Below are positions 61,215 to 64,000 of a DNA stretch of 64,000 nucleotides, piece by piece (position 1 is the stretch's first letter; every line of letters starts with the position of its first letter). The notes beneath the pieces are model-generated. The model searched no databases and was not told the DNA's origin. It saw only the letters and a list, made by a program, of their open reading frames with translations. The stretch lies in NCBI RefSeq assembly GCF_000699445.3, contig NC_067196.1:33562616-33626615 (forward strand), in the 5' to 3' direction. A program made the position numbers and the translations under genes. The DNA is from Schistosoma haematobium. Its lineage: Eukaryota > Platyhelminthes > Trematoda > Strigeidida > Schistosomatidae.

Positions 61215-63464
61215 ACTATTTCAAAATCATACTTCATGAGTAGCATAAACGGTTAATTTGTTGATTTCATATTTTATGGTGAAAAATTTCCAAAGTATTC
61301 TACAGGTTGCAAAAACTTTGTGAAATATAGTGATTTTAACTTACATTATGGTAGTCATAATATTCATTACTGTAACTGAATAAAATATATTTCACCTGAA
61401 TCATAGAACAACACATCTCAAAGTATCTGTTTCGTTACTTCTTTCAAACAGCTTAAAATTCACAAGATCGTGATATCACTGCATTTTGCAAACCTTATAA
61501 ACAATTGTCAAAATATATTTGATTTTGATTTATGATCTGAAAAAACCATATAAACGTAACAGCAAGACTTTAATTTACGAACAAACCAATCAGATTTAAG
61601 ATACAAGATCTTGGATTCAGGTGCAAAATTCATTTATCCATATGGTTAAATAGCATTTTGGCTTTATGGTTGATGTTATTTCGTGATGGAAACTTTAATT
61701 TTGATTTCTTACATTAACGACTAACTGTACATTTAAATCTCAGCTCCTTACACCAATTTTTAGTGCTCATTTAACCTTAGTAAGTAGGTAGACATTATCA
61801 AGGCCACTTAACAATCATTCAAAAATCATCCATAGATTATAATCTCAACAAATATTCTCGTAAAATCAGTGTAACCTAATAACTGGATCTTTTGAGGTCA
61901 TTAATAATATGATTGTAGATAGACACCTAAAGTCCTGCAAACTCCTGGCAGATGTTATTTTATCAGATACTAATCACCCCCCTCATTCATATCTTCTTGT
62001 ATATCTTCTGGTACAACGAAACGTAAATACATTATAATCCATGCACGTAAGCAAAGGTATAAAAGTTTTATAATACCTTACCTAGCAAATATACTCTGTG
62101 ACGAAGAGGTTGTTAGAGTTGACCTAGTCAATAACCCGTATTCTTAAACATGTCTCTAATTGAAAAGTTGTATAGATTTAGATCTTTTTTCACCTTTTTC
62201 ACCATTAATAATAATAATAATAGTTATATATATCATAATTAAAACAACAATATGAATCTTTAAATGAGTGACTTTTATCCACATTAAATAATGTGTTTAG
62301 CATAATTCATCTTTTTAAACAAAGTTTTCTCAGCTTCCAGTTTCTTAAAATTAGATTTTTTGAGACGTATCACTTATATAACTTTACTACATTTGATTTA
62401 ATACATCACATACAAATTAAAAAGATGAGACTTCAACATCAACTGACTTAAAGTTTTTAGAACAATTATTCAAGAGATTATCAAATTTGATGAGTGTTTA
62501 TTCATAATTGATTATAAGTAACTATAATAATAACGACACAAGTATACAATGGGTTTTTGCCCTGATCATTGTCTTTTTAAACTCATAAAAACAGCACAAT
62601 TTGCATAAACTTTCGTACTGCTAAGTTTATTAACTTCGTAGTTAAAAGAACGAGCTGACTTTAGATTAATAGAAATTGAAAATTGTGTTGGTCATATAGT
62701 TGTTGCATTGTGGTATCAGAATTCCTAGTATGACGTACGAGTAATCAAACCAGAGACCAAACAAATTGCCTGACAACTCTAAGGGCATATATTTGATTTG
62801 TGGTTAGATTATAGGTACACAGTGTTGAGAAGTGCTATCACTTCCTGATTTCAGTAGCTATCTGACTTAATCTCATCTTCAAATTAAACAGTCACCAGAA
62901 TATTTTTCGATTAGCGATAATGAATCAAACATTAAACGTCTAGGAAAAACATTCAAAAGGAAATGATCAGACATTTTAGTTAATTAATGTTCACAGGAAC
63001 ATCATTACAGAGATCAAAAAGATTTCGAAAAAAAAATCACCATTATCGTGATAAATAGTAGTTAAATCTTTTTAATAGTAACCCAAAGATTTATCATTCG
63101 TTTCCTCTTCTAATAAAATGTGACTTGCAAACGGATTTCTAATAGACTGATTAGTGTTATCGTCATGAAACGGCATTTTATTCGTCTAGATTAATTTGTT
63201 TAAATTTGTTGCCAAAACGATAACAGTGACTAAAGTTTAAAAGGCACATTAATTAACTATTTGTTCTTATCAAATGTATTTGTAAATCACAGTATGAAAT
63301 TTAACTAAGTGTATAGGATAAACTGATTAGCTAATAGAACTCCAATTAATGGAATAAATCTGTCGTACACTAAGAACAGTTTAATTATATATGGAATATA
63401 TTCAGTTATACAGTTATGATATTTTCATCCATTCATTAGAAAATATTTCTTATAGTAAATAAAA
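61215..63464. other. AT-rich DNA, no gene seen
   Basis: Nothing recognised over 2.2 kb. Confidence 0.5.
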
Positions 63465-63735
63465 GTAATATATTTGCAATATCCAAATGAGTAGAAAAAT
63501 TTGATTTTCTAAAGTTTCGTGACTCAGTATAAGCCACATCTTCGGCGAATAAATAACCAAATCAAATTAAACCAGGTTTAACTAGTATTTGATCTGGTTA
63601 TTTATTCTCTGAAGGAGCGGCTTACACTAAGTAACGAAACGTTAAAAAATTTAAGTTATTTTTACTGAATGAGATATTACAATTATATAACTTTTATTTA
63701 TATAATCTACCCAATGCTCAATTTATTTACACTTG
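63465..63735. repeat. Head-to-head pair of hammerhead-like repeats
   Basis: The minus-strand half (about 63560-63465) and plus-strand half (63592-63700) start with matching ATTTGGTTATTTATTC / ATCTGGTTATTTATTC sequences and diverge outward around a 30-bp centre. Both continue to GAAAC and a GATATT(A/G)CAA segment. The plus half has CTGAAGG and GAAACGTT; the minus half has CCGAAGA and GAAACTTT, so neither is a canonical hammerhead. On the minus half GTGGCT/AGTCAC would form a six-pair stem II. Confidence 0.55.
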
Positions 63736-63959
63736 TCATGTCATACCTTGGTAACGATACCTATTTTTTTATGTTTTGTATTCCGGGAAATTATTTATTT
63801 CATATACTAAATAAAGATTTACTGATGGTGTCTAAATAACTAAACTGATACGATATGAACACTTAGAAGAACGCTGAATCGTCAATTAAATTTTTCAAAC
63901 TATTTCCAAACAATAAAGATTGTTAATATCAAAGAAAATATTATTTTCTGGATTGAGAA

Positions 63960-64000
63960 ATTACTGAGGAGTCCTATACTAGGATGAAACGGCTGTCCAT
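63960..64000 (+). mobile_element. 5'-truncated family-B SINE cut by the window end
   Basis: CTGAGGA (63964-63970), stem II GTCC/GGAT, GAAAC (63986-63990) and GTC before CAT make a family-B hammerhead. The bases before the core do not match the family, so the copy begins at the core and has no stem I partner. The rest lies beyond the window. Confidence 0.7.

Overview
This window looks like gene-poor, AT-rich DNA (roughly 70% A+T by eye) from a schistosome blood fluke. The case rests on several copies of the SM-alpha type SINE with its hammerhead ribozyme (HHR), a second tRNA-related repeat family that also carries a hammerhead, RTE-type LINE relics, Ty3/Gypsy LTR relics and Penelope-like (PLE) endonuclease fragments. 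Together these are characteristic of Schistosoma. The sequence does not let me choose between S. mansoni and the S. haematobium group. No intact host protein gene, rRNA or true tRNA is supported. Two short open stretches next to good splice signals (10113-10241 and 13413-13574) are the only weak exon candidates, so the window could be intergenic or lie inside a very large intron.

Layout. 1-9.7 kb: AT-rich DNA with one complete hammerhead SINE bounded by a 12-bp target-site duplication (2345-2895), an inverted SM-alpha cluster (6.1-6.6 kb), copy 1 of an unknown 390-bp repeat (7.9 kb) and a truncated SM-alpha (9.5 kb). 9.7-25 kb: mostly empty, with fold-back or linear family-B SINEs at 15.4, 16.5 and 21.4 kb, an RTE 3' end at 18.2-18.8 kb and copy 2 of the 390-bp repeat at 19.6 kb. 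25-32 kb: family-B SINEs, a PLE end, a minimal fold-back element with the best-formed hammerhead (26.6 kb), and a nest of LTR relics (28.4-31.2 kb) in which a minus-strand LTR lies flush against a plus-strand Gypsy integrase. 34-42 kb: a PLE-like repeat, then two inverted copies of one decayed RTE element (36.4-38.0 kb plus, 40.5-41.6 kb minus) whose spacer holds two decayed SINEs and a solo LTR of the 30.8-kb family, followed by a 76-bp-arm hairpin. 42-54 kb: SM-alpha copies, a LINE whose endonuclease is fused to its C-terminus, two PLE fragments bracketed by inverted repeats, and a third tRNA-like SINE family with a 21-bp target duplication. 58-64 kb: a group of family-B SINEs including two sister copies in opposite orientation, and a hammerhead cut by the window edge.

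How the parts relate. I see no cooperating gene set. The unifying pattern is that small non-autonomous elements with a tRNA-like pol III promoter and a self-cleaving ribozyme repeatedly occur as head-to-head inverted pairs. Several are bounded by target-site duplications of 9-26 bp, as expected if LINE-type machinery mobilised them. The inverted arrangement puts HHR motifs on both strands and would fold into long hairpins if read through. All protein-coding mobile elements seen here are truncated, frameshifted or deleted.
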